From Helianthus annuus (Eukaryota > Streptophyta > Magnoliopsida > Asterales > Asteraceae): 64,000 nt of DNA. Where the stretch lies: positions 32,032,860-32,096,859 of the forward strand of contig NC_035436.2 in the NCBI RefSeq assembly GCF_002127325.2, in the 5' to 3' direction. Below, one piece after another: positions 21,794 through 34,500 of the stretch; position 1 is the stretch's first letter; each line of letters opens with the position of its first letter. The position numbers were made by a program, and so were the translations under genes. Below the pieces are notes generated by a model that saw nothing but the letters and a program-made list of their open reading frames with translations, was not told the DNA's origin and searched no databases.

Positions 21794-23131
21794 ATGAACC
21801 ATCCTTTCCTTCAGTTCGATCCCAACGACGAGCGTGAGGCTTTATGCATTCCAAAACGAGACGCATTATGGGCCCGGAGAGGGCAGTTCGGAGTCCCTAG
21901 ATGGTTGGATTGGGAGGTGATGCAAGAACTCAATCAGTATGACCGATTAGAAAACATGATGAGTCGCCCACTTACAAATCTGGTCGGTTGCAACCGACCC
22001 GTTTACTTGGAGCTGACCATAGAGTTCTTCACACCGTATGCCTACGAAAAGCCGGTTGCTGCTCGACGACCCAAATTCCGCCACAAGGAGCGGATAGATT
22101 TCAGGTTATGTGGCCGATGGCATAGGTGGTCGGTTGGTCGTTTGGGTAGGAGGCTCGGGATTTACACTAGAGAAGACATGGATGATCCCAATGTCTTCAC
22201 AGAGCAGTTCACCTTCCCTTCTGATGCAGCACGGGATGCGTTTTGGGCTGCAAATGCCGTTGGGGACCCCTACAACCCGAGGATGTCAAAGGCTCGCGAC
22301 TTAGAGACCCTCTGGTGCGAGTGATGCACCATGTGTTTAGCCACACGATATGCGGTCGCATGGACAGTCTTGTAACTGTCCAACCCAGATTTGATTTTTC
22401 TATATGCATTGGTAGAGCAAGCACCTATCAACCTTGCTGCGCGAATGGCTGAATACTTTGTCAAGTGCTCAGGGAGGACTCCTAGCAGTCAGATACATGG
22501 CGGTCAGTATGTGACCGAAATAGCGTATAATGAACACGTTATGACTGAGGAGGTGCTTCAGGGTCTCACTCTGATAACCGAGGGGGTTCATGTCGACATC
22601 AGGTCACTGAAGGCAATGGGGTTGATTGTAGAGCTTGATAGGGGGGATAGGTTGAGGGGGCTGAATAACGAGGTCTGGGACCCGTTACCCCCACTTCCAT
22701 CAGACGAAGAGGATGTAGAAATGCAGGAGCAGCAGCACCAGCCACACACACCGCCACACCAGACACCGCCACATGAGCCGCAGCACCATGAGTACCACCA
22801 GCATCAGGATTGGCCTGAGTTTTATCAGCAGTTCCAGCAGATGCGTGTTACGCAGGAACAACATGGTACGTACATCGACCAGATTAGGACTAGCCAGGAC
22901 CAGATCCGGGCTAGTCAAGATCAGCTCAGGGCCACTCAGGATCAGCTTAGGCATAGCCAGGAGAGCTTATACCAGGGGGTGAGTGCCGGATTTTCATACT
23001 TGTTCGGGGAGATGCATCATGCATATCCCGACTACTTTCAGCACCCTCCACAGTTCCCACCGTGGAACCCGCCTGGTTATGGTGATGCAGGCCCATCCTT
23101 CACGAGAGACGATGATGGTGATGACGAGTAG
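21794..23131 (+). pseudogene. Athila extra ORF (ORF-1/env-like), frameshifted
   Basis: ATG 21794 directly follows the predicted splice acceptor. The first 176 codons run to TGA (22322-22324). The family-like sequence then continues in another frame (about 22310-22395, with motif HTICGRMDSL) and returns to the original frame to end at 23131. The two frameshifts compensate. The N-terminal half resembles the Athila ORF-1 family found after pol in Athila elements. The C-terminal part has His/Pro/Gln-rich low complexity (about 22730-22800), four imperfect DQIRASQ-like heptads (about 22870-22960), then an aromatic-rich acidic tail. I see no signal peptide or obvious membrane anchor, so calling it an envelope protein is not supported by this sequence. 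Confidence 0.7.
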
Positions 23132-24778
23132 GAGTTGTTGGTGTAGTTCGTTAGTGGTTTTTATTATTATTTTCAGTACTTGTTATTTCGGGTGTTCTTT
23201 TTGCCTAGTATTTCAAACACCCTCGGATTGTATTTTATTTTTAAAACACTTTACTTTATGTTATGTCTTTGTTTGGATTGATAGTATTTATGTACATTAT
23301 GGTTTTTATGTTATTCTGTTATTGTTCTGTTTTGGTGTACATGTGACATACTTGCAGATCCGACATATCTTGGACCGGAGCATATGACAGACATAGCTTT
23401 GGTAGTCTCGTTTCATCAGATATCATCTTAAGGGGAGTACTATTATCCTTTTTCTCTATTTTTTGGTTTCGCATTGGGGACAATGCGAAGTTCAAGTGTG
23501 GGGAGGGGGTTAACTTTGTTTGTCCTCTAAAAAAAATCAGAAAATCAGAAAAATCATTCAAAAATACTTATATTTTGTTTATATTTTTAATAAATAAACC
23601 GGTTGGTTGTGTTTTAGAAAGCTTCGGACTTGATAAAAACTCGACAAGCAAAATATTTTTGAAAAAGGAAACCGGAAAGCGTGACAAACAAAGAAAGACT
23701 TACATGATAGTTTTCACACTTTTACCCATTCCATCCGTTACGTGAGCAAATTTGAGCCTATTGTTATATATTTGTTTGTTCATTTCGGATATAGGAGTGA
23801 GCCGGATGTTATGTGTAATTTAGAATTTGTCACTAGTATGCTTGTTAAGACCATGAACTTGCGAAATTGTGTAGAAGTGATAGAGGCACCTAGATTACCA
23901 CTTTGTGTTAGCCTTGTTCATTGTGTTATGTTTCCCGTAAACCTTACATTACCCTTTAGGATTAACCCTGTCGAGCCTTCCCGTTTACCTTTGTTTACCC
24001 ACATTATCGCCCACTTAGCCAAATTTAGCCTTTATATGTTTTAAACCCCTTTTTAGTGTTGAAACTCGGGCAAAATAATCGTTTAACTAGCGTTTGTTTC
24101 AGTTTATTGTTTAATCAGCTAAAAAAAAAACAGAAAATAAAACACCCTAAAATAGGGTAAAGTTGATAAAAATCGAGCAATTTTGAATGCTTAAATGTTA
24201 ACATTTCATTGATAAGCTCGATTGCGCAATAGTCGCCTTTTTAAGGCATTTGTATGTATAGGTGTATACTTTGTTGCTAGTTAAACGCTACTACCGAGTT
24301 TTAACCAATTTCGCCACTTTATATGTCTACTTCCATACCCTTCGCCCAAGCCTAACGTTACAACCCGTAAAGACCTCTTGATTTACACTTATTCGCATGT
24401 TAGTTGGTGGAGACGAGATCTTATGACAAGCTTATGATATTGCATATTTCATTGACGTGGCATTGAGTGTTTGCACATACACATTTTATGTATGTTTCAT
24501 AAATAAAACCGAGTGTGTGTGAATATTGTGAGTCGTGTGAAGATTAACATGTTGAGTCAATTAAATGTGAAGTCGCGGCTTTTTGGTTGTCGCTATTATA
24601 ATTGCATATGCTTGTTGGATTTGAGTCTTTTGATGTTGTCTTTCGACAAACCGGCTAACCGTTTATAGTAGTTTTCAATAAAATAGTGTGTAAATTATCG
24701 TTCTTGTTTGTTTCTGTCTTTTATTACTTTTTAGTTCAGCTTGCTTGAGGACAAGCAAGGTTCAAGTGTGGGGAGATT
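23132..24778 (+). other. Athila-2 3' untranslated region and polypurine tract
   Basis: There is no credible gene. Notable blocks are CATTGGGGACAATGCGAAG followed by GTGTGGGGAGGGGG (about 23472-23510), and TTGCTTGAGGACAAGCAAGG followed by GTGTGGGGAGA (about 24741-24776). The second abuts the LTR and is the likely polypurine tract. Both have counterparts in Athila-1. The rest is AT-rich. Confidence 0.7.
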
Positions 24779-26641
24779 TGATATTCGCTAATTTACACAT
24801 ATTTTAGTCCCCCGTTTTACCCCTATTTTATGCGTTTTCGGCCGTAAAACCGTCGTTCGGATACTTAATTATCTACATTTTTGTTTACAGGCCTAAAACA
24901 GCATACCAGACAAGATGATAGCGAAAACGAGGACTTTCCGGATAAAACGACGAAGCTGCGCAACTTCTGTTACAAAACTGACCTGGGCGTCTGGAACGGT
25001 CGTGCGACCTGATGCACGACCGTGCATATCCGACAAACTAAGAAAGGCTCGGTAGTGAACGATGATGCACGGTCGTTCCATATCTTGCACCCCGTGCGGA
25101 CCCGACGTTCCAACATGATATCGGAACTGAACGACCAAAGGACCAGGCGTGCAAGCAGACCTCGGAAAGGAACGACCGTGCCAATTGAAGAACGGTCGTG
25201 CGTGTCCGAAGACCAGTCAACGATCTGTGACGTCACGCAGTATGGTGGACCACCACCAATAATTGCTTAAAGTGCACGGTCGTGCGATCGGAGAACGACC
25301 GTGCGACATCGAAAAAGCATAAAAACAGAACAGAACCATTCTGTTAGTAACTCTGGAATTTTGGAGAGCTTTGCAGGCGATTTTGAGGCTCCGAAGGCTT
25401 CTGCTTTCACTCGGATTCAAGCCACATTGCCCGGTTTTGCTCATTTACTATCCGGATTCTTAATCTTGTGCTTGTTTATGGTTGGGTTTTCTACTCTTTC
25501 CATGTTTTTGTTAATCTTTCAAGCATTTAGGTTAATGTTTATATATTATTGTAGCCTTTGGGCAAAAACACAACAATCCCTTGCTTAAATATAGCCATTA
25601 GTATGTTAATCTATGTTTGTAATGACATTTGGAAGTGTTTTCTATGATTATCTTTGATGATTAGTTTGCAACCTTGTTATTGATATTGATTTCTTGATTA
25701 TAAGTAATTGTGTTAGATGATTGGTGCTTGGTTAGGTAAGATAGTTGAAAAATGAAGCTTATTTAATCATGTATTAGTAAACTTTTAATTTGGTTAACTA
25801 GCTTAACTTGGTTAAAATGTGGGCACCATGATACTCTATCGGGTTAGTGGTTTAATAAAATGTAATTATTGTTAATCAAGAAAGCTTGCCTTCACGGAAG
25901 GACTCTAACGGGTTAGATGGTGTTGTTATGAATTCTTGCCATGATTTGTTAGCTTAGTTAGTAGTTTCGGCCAAAATTGCTATCATAGTGAATTTATGCG
26001 CAAGAGTTGTAAAATGAACTTGGTTGTGATTTAATCTAGTTTATGCTTGTCTCGGTGGTTGCATTGTGTTTATCGGTGTTGCTTTCCTTGATTAAGTGAG
26101 GTTAGAAAACTCCTAACGGATGACTAACTTATTTTTAGGATATTTTTGTAGACATTAATCAATCGCACGTTAAAGAACAATTTTAGGTGGTTAAAGTGTG
26201 TTTATCGTTTTAACTTTCCGAATGATTGTCATGTTAGGATTCCCGAAAGGGATACTAATTGTTTCGAAATGGAAAATTGACCGAATACTTCTAGTGCCAA
26301 AACTGACTAAGTTGACATGCTTTGGTTGTGTATTAAGCAAGGCTTTTTATATATAATTTACTATGTTTTATAAGTATTTATTTATGCTTACTTTAGATTA
26401 ATTAAAACCAAAACAAATTATGTTTTTACCGGTAATTTAGTGGCAAAGGTCTAGTATTATTTCTCCGCCCATTTCCATGGATCGATACTTGGTTCTTACC
26501 GATACTTTACTACATATATGACGGGGTACACTTGCCTCTTTCGTGTGTGTTTTGATGTAAAAGTAATAATCACTTTTATAAATTTAAAACCAATTCGTGT
26601 GTAATTTCATTGTAAAAATATGTATAGTCGCGCACGTACCA
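24779..26641 (+). repeat. Athila-2 3' LTR (1863 bp)
   Basis: It runs from TGATATTCGC to CACGTACCA and is followed by the target duplication ATAGG (26642-26646) and SIRE sequence. It has the same length as the solo LTR at 10426. Its private differences include GACTAAGTTG (near 26305) and GGCTTTTTATA (near 26341). Confidence 0.93.
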
Positions 26642-27616
26642 ATAGGACATAGAAAATATGATGATCTTGTAAACACTGCTGCAATACAAGCTGTTTCTTC
26701 TGAAATCATACCAACCAACAAAAGTGGCCAAGAAGTTAAAATAACTGACAAACTTGGTAACAAAATTACTCTGGAAAGATCTGTGGGATCTTCAACTTTT
26801 GAAGAAATTGAGAAATACCAATTTAAACCCACATGGTCTGATGAGTGTGATATCCTTGAAAATTTCAAACCAATGGATTTCACAACCACTGATGGTGTCA
26901 AAGCTCCAAAAGCAAAGGTCATTCCTATCAAAGATATCCCAACAGAGGTTCAAAACTCTGTTGCAAAGGAATCTGAGAAAAGGAAGAAAAGAGAAAAAAT
27001 CAAAAACTTGTTTTGTGAATTCTGTGAAAAGAAGAATCATCTAACAAAAGATTGTTTTCATCTAAAAGCATATGATATCAACAAAACAAGCATCATTTTA
27101 CCTGCTGAAAGCTGCACCATCTATGGTAAAGATAATCACAAAACTCAAGAATGTGTGTATCTCAAAAACTTTGACATAAAAAAGAATGAATACACTGTAA
27201 AAACATCCTTGAGTCCATCAACATCATCTGTCAAGTTCACCAAGAAACAACCACTGTTTGTCCCTGTCCAAACATCTGTCACAAAACAGCTGAACCAAAA
27301 GTCTGTCTAAAGAGATGTATAGGTGACTGATGCACCCCCGCCAATCAATTCAGAAAAGGCAAGGAAAAAGCATCATACCAAAGGATTCCACATGTTTATG
27401 AGGCTTACAAAAAAGCCCTCTAAACCAAGAGTGAACAGACATCCTTTTGGTTATCAACAGATGATGGGCCAAAACCCTCAACAGTGGTTAGAGAAAAACA
27501 TTCTCAAAAATGTTCAAACCCCTGTGCTAACCACTGTCTATGCATCTGCCTCCATCCCAGACACTGTTGAGACCCCATCCAAAGCCCTGTTGGCTTTGGA
27601 TACCTCTATGAACTAA
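26642..27616 (+). pseudogene. SIRE gag C-terminal part, copy 2
   Basis: This continues SIRE after the Athila-2 insertion (first five bases are the target duplication). It encodes a Lys-rich region and two CX2CX4HX4C knuckles at about 27014-27055 and 27113-27154. In the second, the second Cys has become Tyr (CTIY). TAA near 27308 and a one-base deletion then insertion (about 27335-27415) break the frame. The second Cys is intact in copy 1, so the loss followed the duplication. The frame ends at TAA 27614-27616, and protease follows in another frame. Confidence 0.8.
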
Positions 27617-27630
27617 TCCTTTTACTTCAT

Positions 27631-30600
27631 GTGCAGGGAGCTTTTGCATGCTTAGATAGTCTTTGTTATGTAGATAGTGGAGGCTCCAGGCACATGACAG
27701 GATGTAAAGCCCTTCTTCAAGATTTCAAAATTCATGGAGGGGGTGATATATCCTTTGGTAATAATAGTAAGGGAAAAGTTCTAGGGTCTGGTACAGTAAA
27801 GTCTGGAAATGTAAAATTTGAAAATGTCAATCTTATTGATAATCTGAAATTCAACCTCCTGAGTGTATCTCAAATGAGTGATAAAGGGTTTGGATCATTC
27901 TTCACAAAGGATTGTTGTAGGATTATTGGACCAGAAATGGTTAGTAAGATTGAAGCAATAATCAAGAAAGGCTCAACAAAATTTGTTGCTAAAAAAAGTG
28001 GCAATGTTTATGTTGTTGACATGTCAAGAGAGTGTCCCAGAGCTGATGCCTATCTGTTCTCAGCTGCCTCTAACAAAGAGACAGAGCTATGGCACAAAAG
28101 ACTGGGACACACAAATCTCAAAACAATCAATGAAATTTCAAAAAATGGCTTAGTAAGAGGCTTACTACAAAAAATGTTTTCATGTCCTGAACACTGTGTT
28201 TCCTGTTTAAAAGGAAAACAGCACAAGAGCTCTTTTAAGTCCATTGAAGAGTCCAAAACAACCCAGTGTTTGCAAATGCTGCACATGGATTTGTTTGGCC
28301 CAGTGCAAGTCATGAGTCTCAAAAAGAAAAGATATTGCCTGGTTATTGTTGATGACTTCTCTAGGTTTACATGGACTTTCTTTTTGCACTCAAAAGATGA
28401 AACTGCAGGCATTTTGCAAGACTTTGTGACACAGGTTGAAAAGCAATTTAACCTTCCAGTAAAAGTCTTCAGGAGTGACTATGGCACAGAATTCAAAAAT
28501 AAGGAGTTGGATGCCTTCTGTGTGAAGAAAGGGATTGTAAGGCAGTACAGCATCCCTAGAACACCAGAACAAAATGGGGTGGTTGAAAGAAAGAACAGAA
28601 CATTGATTGAGGCTGCCAGAACCATGCTTGCAGATTCAGGTTTGCCATTAACTTTTTGGGCAGAGGCAGTAAACACTGCTTGCTATGTCCAAAACAGAGT
28701 TTTGATCAACCCCAGGCTCAAAAAGACTGCTTATGAAATTCTGTATAAAATAAAGCCATTAATCTCATATTTCAAAGTTTTTGGTTGCCCGTGTTTCATT
28801 TTAAACTTAAAAGATTCCATCTCAAAGTTTGCAGCCAAAATTGATATAGGATATCACCTGGGATACTCAACCACTGCTAAGGCCTACAAAGTGTTTAATA
28901 CACGGACCAAAGCAGTGGAAGAGACTTTGAATGTAAAGTTCAATGAACTTTCATCAATGAAAATCCTTGCAAATCCTGCAGAATTGTTTGATCTTGAAAA
29001 ATTCACTTTTGAAAATACTGCTGTCAAGACTAACAATGTAGGTCCATTAGAAGATTCATCACCAGACTATGGATATGAAATCATCATTCCTCAAAAGTCT
29101 GCTTCAACAGGGAGAGCATCAGTTGTTCAAAACAGTTGTCAAAGCTCAACGACTGCTACCTCAACAGTTGTTGACCAAAGTAGCCCTTTAACCACTGCTT
29201 CCACCTCATCAAACACTGCTGACAAACGTCCTCAAACAGTGGATCAAAGTCAGCAGGTGTTCACACCTTTACCCCCAATGCCACCACCTTTTGAAGCCAC
29301 TGCTGGGTCATCAAACTCTCCAGCAGTGGTTAGCTCAGATGATACACATCTGCAGCCTTCACCACTCAATGCCATTATTCCATACCAAGGAGAGCTAATA
29401 TTCTTGAAATCTCATCCACCTGATCAAATAATTGGCAATATCAATGAAGGGGTGCTCACAAGAAAGCAGTCCCAAAACATTTGTCTTTTTGCAGGTTTTC
29501 TATCACTCCATCAGCCAGTTAAGTACCAAGAGGCACTGAAAGACAACAGCTGGGTAGAAGCTATGCAAGAGGAGCTCCAACAGTTTAGAAGACAACAAGT
29601 ATGGGAGCTTGTTCCATTGCCAGAGGGTGTGAGTCCTATTGGTACAAAATGGGTCTTCAAAAATAAAACTGATGAAAGGGGTATTGTTGTCAAGAATAAA
29701 GCCCGGCTTGTGGTTCAAAGTTTCAGACAAGAAGAGGGCATTGATTATGATGAAACATTTGCCCCTGTAGCAAGACGTGAAGCTATCAGACTCTTTCTGG
29801 CCTTTGCTGTCAACCACAACATCGAGGTGTATCAAATGGATATCAAATGTGCATTCCTCTATGGTAAGATTCAAGAGGAGGTTTATGTTTGTCAACCTCC
29901 AGGTTTTGAGGATCCATTTAATCCAGATCATGTCTACAAGCTCAATAAAGCTTTGTATGGCCTGAAACAAGCACCAAGGGCCTGGTATGAAACTCTGTCC
30001 ACATTTTTACTTTCCATTGGTTTCACCAGAGGCAGGATTGATAAAACACTGTTTTTAAAATGGAGAGGAAAGGATTTGATGATTGTCCAGATTTATGTGG
30101 ATGACATCATTTTTGGAAGCATATGTAATAAAATGTGTGAGGAGTTCAGACAACTCATGACAGCTGAGTTTGAAATGAGTGCAATGGGTGAACTCCAGTG
30201 CTTTCTTGGTCTCCAAGTAAGGCAACTGCAAAATGGTACTTTCATCCATCAAGGAAAATATGCCAAAGAACTTTTAAAGAAATTTGATATGGATGATTGT
30301 AAGCCATGTAGTACACCCATTGCAACCAATAAATTGGTCATGTCTGAAGAAAAGGATGATTTGGTTGATCAGACCTTATATAGAAGCATGATCGGGTCTT
30401 TATTGTACCTAACTGCATCTAGACTAGACATCATGTTTGCAACATGTGTTTGTGCAAGATCCCAATCAGCCCCTAGAATGTCAAACCTTATTGCTGTAAA
30501 AAGGATATTCAGATACCTCAAAGGTGCTCCCACACTTGGTATCTAGTATCCAGCTGATGGTAAAATTGAGCTTTCAGGTTTCTCAGATAGTGACTTTGCT

Positions 30601-31038
30601 GGATGTGATAAAACAAGGAAGTCCACTTCAGGAGGGTGCCAATTCCTAGGCAATTGCTTAGTGTCTTGGCAAAGCAAAAAGCAAGCAGCTGTTTCCACAT
30701 CCATTGCTGAGGCAGAATATATAGCTGCTGCAAGCTGTACAGCCCAACTGCTCTGGCTTCAAAATCAGTTACTGGATTTTGGTATCACTGCCTTGAAGAC
30801 ACCACTTATGTTGGATAGCCAGGCAGCAGAAAATATCATCAAAAATCCAGTTTCCCATTCAACCACCAAACACATCGACATCAGACATCACTTTGTGAGG
30901 GATTGCTATGAAAAAGGTTCGATTTCTCTACATCATGTTCCAACTAAGGATCAGCTGGCAGATGTGCTAACCAAAGCATTAGACACATCCACCTTTGAAA
31001 GCTTGATCTCTAGGATTGGCATGCTCAACATGGAATAA
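27631..31038 (+). pseudogene. SIRE pol: protease, integrase, reverse transcriptase, RNase H
   Basis: The frame is open from 27631 to TAA 31038 except for TAG at 30544-30546, where related elements usually have Trp (TGG to TAG). Domains in order: protease motif DSGGSRHMTG (residues about 15-24); integrase zinc region with WHKRLGH and CPEHCVSC (about 155-190); integrase core with Asp in HMDLFGP, SDYGTEF (Asn changed to Tyr; copy 1 keeps Asn) and Glu in PEQNGVVERKN; reverse transcriptase (about 660-900) with YVDD at 822-825; and RNase H with SWQSKKQ and TKHIDIRHHF after the TAG. Codon 27631 is GTG, so the true reading comes from the upstream gag frame and is lost by frameshift. Confidence 0.88.
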
Positions 31039-31590
31039 CAGGCAAAATCATGTTTTTCTATGAATAAAAGCATTAAAATGTTTTCAGAAAATCAAAAATC
31101 CATCCTTAAAAATAGCTAAAAATGAATTTTTCATTAAAATCCTAAAAGTCTGCCATAACCACTGATGGGTTCAAAAGTCTGTGCTACTTCAAATGTCTGT
31201 CCACTGCTAAAAGTCACCCCCTGCTCTCATTTTCCTTGATAACCACTGATGGTCAAAATTAGTGTTGTCTCCACTGCTGAGCTATCTACTGATAGTGAAA
31301 AGCTTCCACTGTCCTCGATTACCACTACAACTACTGTCTTCACCAGTTGTTTTCACAAACAGTACTGTCCTTCACTTCACCAGGGGATGACATGCGGACA
31401 GTACTTAGTGGTCAGACCTTTTGTAACCACTGCCACGTCAGCATTCACTTTTCCTCCATAAAACCCCCTTTCAAAACCCAAACAGGGTTTCACTGTCGAA
31501 TTGAATTCTTAAAAATTCTCTTCTCAAAGCAGTTTCCAATCCATTCCATCAAATTTCTCCACATTCTCATCTTCGATTCTCATCTTCAAA
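31039..31590 (+). other. SIRE spacer between pol and the extra ORF
   Basis: There is no gene. It is rich in short repeats of ACCACTGATGG and CCACTGCT, the motif also dispersed through the SIRE LTR and coding regions. A weak TATA-like CCATAAAACCCC at about 31456, 135 bp before the next ATG, might be an internal promoter, but I cannot separate this from chance. Confidence 0.45.
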
Positions 31591-34500
31591 ATGACAAAAT
31601 CGAAATCATCCGCAAAATCTTCCAAAGGGGCCTCTCAAAAGGCTACCTCCACCGAAATCCCACACAAACCGTCTCATAATCTACTGGGTCTTCTCACAAA
31701 ACCCGGCCACATCGATACATTTGACTCCATCCTCGATATTATCAACGCATCAAAGTACAAAACTTTGTTAACCGTTGATGCACCCATTTACCTGCAAACT
31801 CAGAGAGAGTTTTGGAAAAATTGTACCCTTGAAAAACAAGGAGAAGATGTCATAGCCATTAACTCTACTCTGCAGAAGAAAGCAGTCCGAATAACACCGC
31901 AATCCATATCTGAGGTCTTTCAGCTCGCTGATCAGGAAGGTACAGATTCTTTCCCTAAAAACGAGTTAAAAATTGACTTCATTGAGCGAGGGTATGCAGA
32001 CACAATGATGAAGGGGGATACCTTAGAAAAAGGTTTCTTCCCTCCTGCAACAAGATTTTTATTCCATACCCTCCTCGTGTGTGTTTCAAATAAAACCACT
32101 TCTTTTAATGAAATACCACTGAAGATTCAAAACTTGGGATATGCTATTTTACAAGGAGAAAATTTCAACTATTCCAAGGTAATCTTCAATGATTTGGTTA
32201 AAAATGTTGAAACAAAATCATTCTTACTGTTTCCAAGGTTTTTAAGCTATTATTTTGAGAAAGAATTCAGTAAGAATAATATTGCGGTAATAAATCAAGG
32301 TGACTCTTTTCAAATAAAAAGCTTAACTTCTGAAACATTTACAAGAATGTCAACACCTTGCAAAACACAAGCAGAGGTGCCTGAGCAGATTTTAGCAGCA
32401 AACACTGCTCCTCAGGTATCTGCTGCTGAGCCCACTGCTCAAGGTGATCAAGGTAGCCAAACAACTGCCTTGAAACCCACACCTAAAATCATCAAAAAAC
32501 CACAGAAAAAGAAAAATCAAAAACCCCCCAAACCCATCAAAAAGGCAACTCTGGAGGATGAGATACCAGAGCAACTGCCTGTGACAGCACAAAAGTCACA
32601 ACAAACCACTGCTGCTACTTCCTCACAGCAGTTGGTAGAAATATCTCAACCCATACCTGAAACTCCTCCTGTCTCTTCACAAAAAGAACAGGTTGTACAA
32701 ACAGGGTCACCACATCATGAGGCTCTGGAAGCACTCGTTTCCATCTTCCACAGCCCAATACCCAGGGCAATTTCGCTTTCTAAACTTACCTTCACATCCC
32801 CAATTCCACCAAATACCAAACTACTGTTGGATGCAATTGATCTGAACCTGGCACAAACCAGTCCTTCTCAATCACCTGTCCATGAGAATATACCTCAACA
32901 AAAGACTGGGCCTGTTGTATCAATCTTTGCTAACCCACCAACACAACCTGAGGAGGTTACACCCCTTGAGTTACAAGTAACTCTTGGTGGTATTCCAAGT
33001 GAAGCAGCCACTACAAGTGTTGAACCTACAGGTTTACACTTGGACAGTGGTTACATCAATAAGACTTCCTTGGAGGCAATTCCTTCTATAACACCTATGT
33101 TATCTACTAGTGAGTTTATATTAACCACTGGTTCCATCAAAAGATTATCAAGTGTTGAAGGAAGAAGACCACAGTACCAAGAAAAAAGGGGCATCAGTTG
33201 TTGATGTTTGGAGTACACTCCCTACCTCAACTTCTGATAAAACCACTGCTAGTGGGAAATCAGATGATCCCATTAAATTGGGTGATGGTTTAAAGTACCA
33301 GGAATTGACGAAACGTGTTGAAAAACTGGACGCATCTGTTGTAGAAATTAAAGAAATGCTGCAACAGTTGTTAACAGTTCAAAAGGTACCATCCACTGCT
33401 GTTTCACCTCAAACACCTGCTCCACCACCTGCAGATGTTACAAATGAGCTCTGGAACCTTTTTCAACCTTTTCTCCAACAACAGCATCAACTGGCTGAAC
33501 AGCAACATGAAAAACATGTTCAAGATCTCAAAACTGCAATGGGGTCTAGGTTCAAGGATACAAAAGATGACATCTTGGCTCTCAAGGCCCATTTGTTGAC
33601 AACCACTGGCACTGCTCCTCCGACTGTGATTTATATTGATGAACTCCCTGCAGATAATGCCAAAAAGGGGGAGAAAGTTAAGGAGTGGATAAAGAAAGGG
33701 ATTGATAATGGGCTATATCTTGATACAGTAACAAGTGCAATGCTCAGAGAAATTCCCTTGCCAGATGGTAGTAAGAAGGTTGATGTTACCCAGAATGCAC
33801 TTGATGATGCTGTCATAAGTGTAAAAAGGGATAGAGCGGCAAAGGCCCTGTCATGGTGGAATGGGGAGAAGAAAGCTTTCATGAAGCTGAATGCGCAGGG
33901 TTGTTCTGGTGAAAAGGATGATCAAAATCCTGCTCCTAAAAGAAATCTTACTAGAAAAGTAAGGAAACCCAAATCCACACCATCCAGTTTTCCAAAGCAT
34001 TCCTCAAAACCATCATCCAAAAGCCACCAACATCAAACCTCCACCCAAACAGCTGTTGCAACCTCTGTTGTACCAACTGCTCTCACTTCAACACACACCA
34101 CTTCAACACACACCACTACCACTGCCTTACCTCCACCATCAGTTCCTGCCATAAAGCAGAAGACATCAGATGTTACAACATCTGCTGTAATAACAACAGT
34201 GGTTGAAACACCAGTTGTTTCACCAGCTGTTAGTCAGTCACAAACCACTGCCACTCAAATCACTTCCACTGTTCCACCCAAGACATCATCTGCCTCTCCT
34301 AAAATAAAAAGGAGAAGGGTTATCATATCAGATGATGATTCTCCATCACCACCACCAACAGCTTCAAAATCCCAAGCACTTGTCACAATTCCAAAACCCA
34401 TTCCTCTCTCTTCAGCTCAAATTTACAAACCCTTACCTCCTGTAGGTGTTCAATTTCCTCTTGAACTCATAACAGTCAGAGATGAAATTAAGTCTTTCTA

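Larger units (their letters stand above)
14173..26641 (+). mobile_element. Athila-lineage Ty3/gypsy element (Athila-2), 5' LTR truncated
   Basis: The order is the last 416 bp of an LTR (14173-14588), a tRNA-Asp-type primer-binding site, gag-pol (15035-20539), an internal promoter and leader intron, an Athila extra ORF (21794-23131), a 3' untranslated region with polypurine tract and a full 3' LTR (24779-26641). The right flank is ATAGG, the target duplication also found around the solo LTR at 10426-12288. The left end is not a transposition end: it is a recombination junction with SIRE sequence. Confidence 0.92.
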
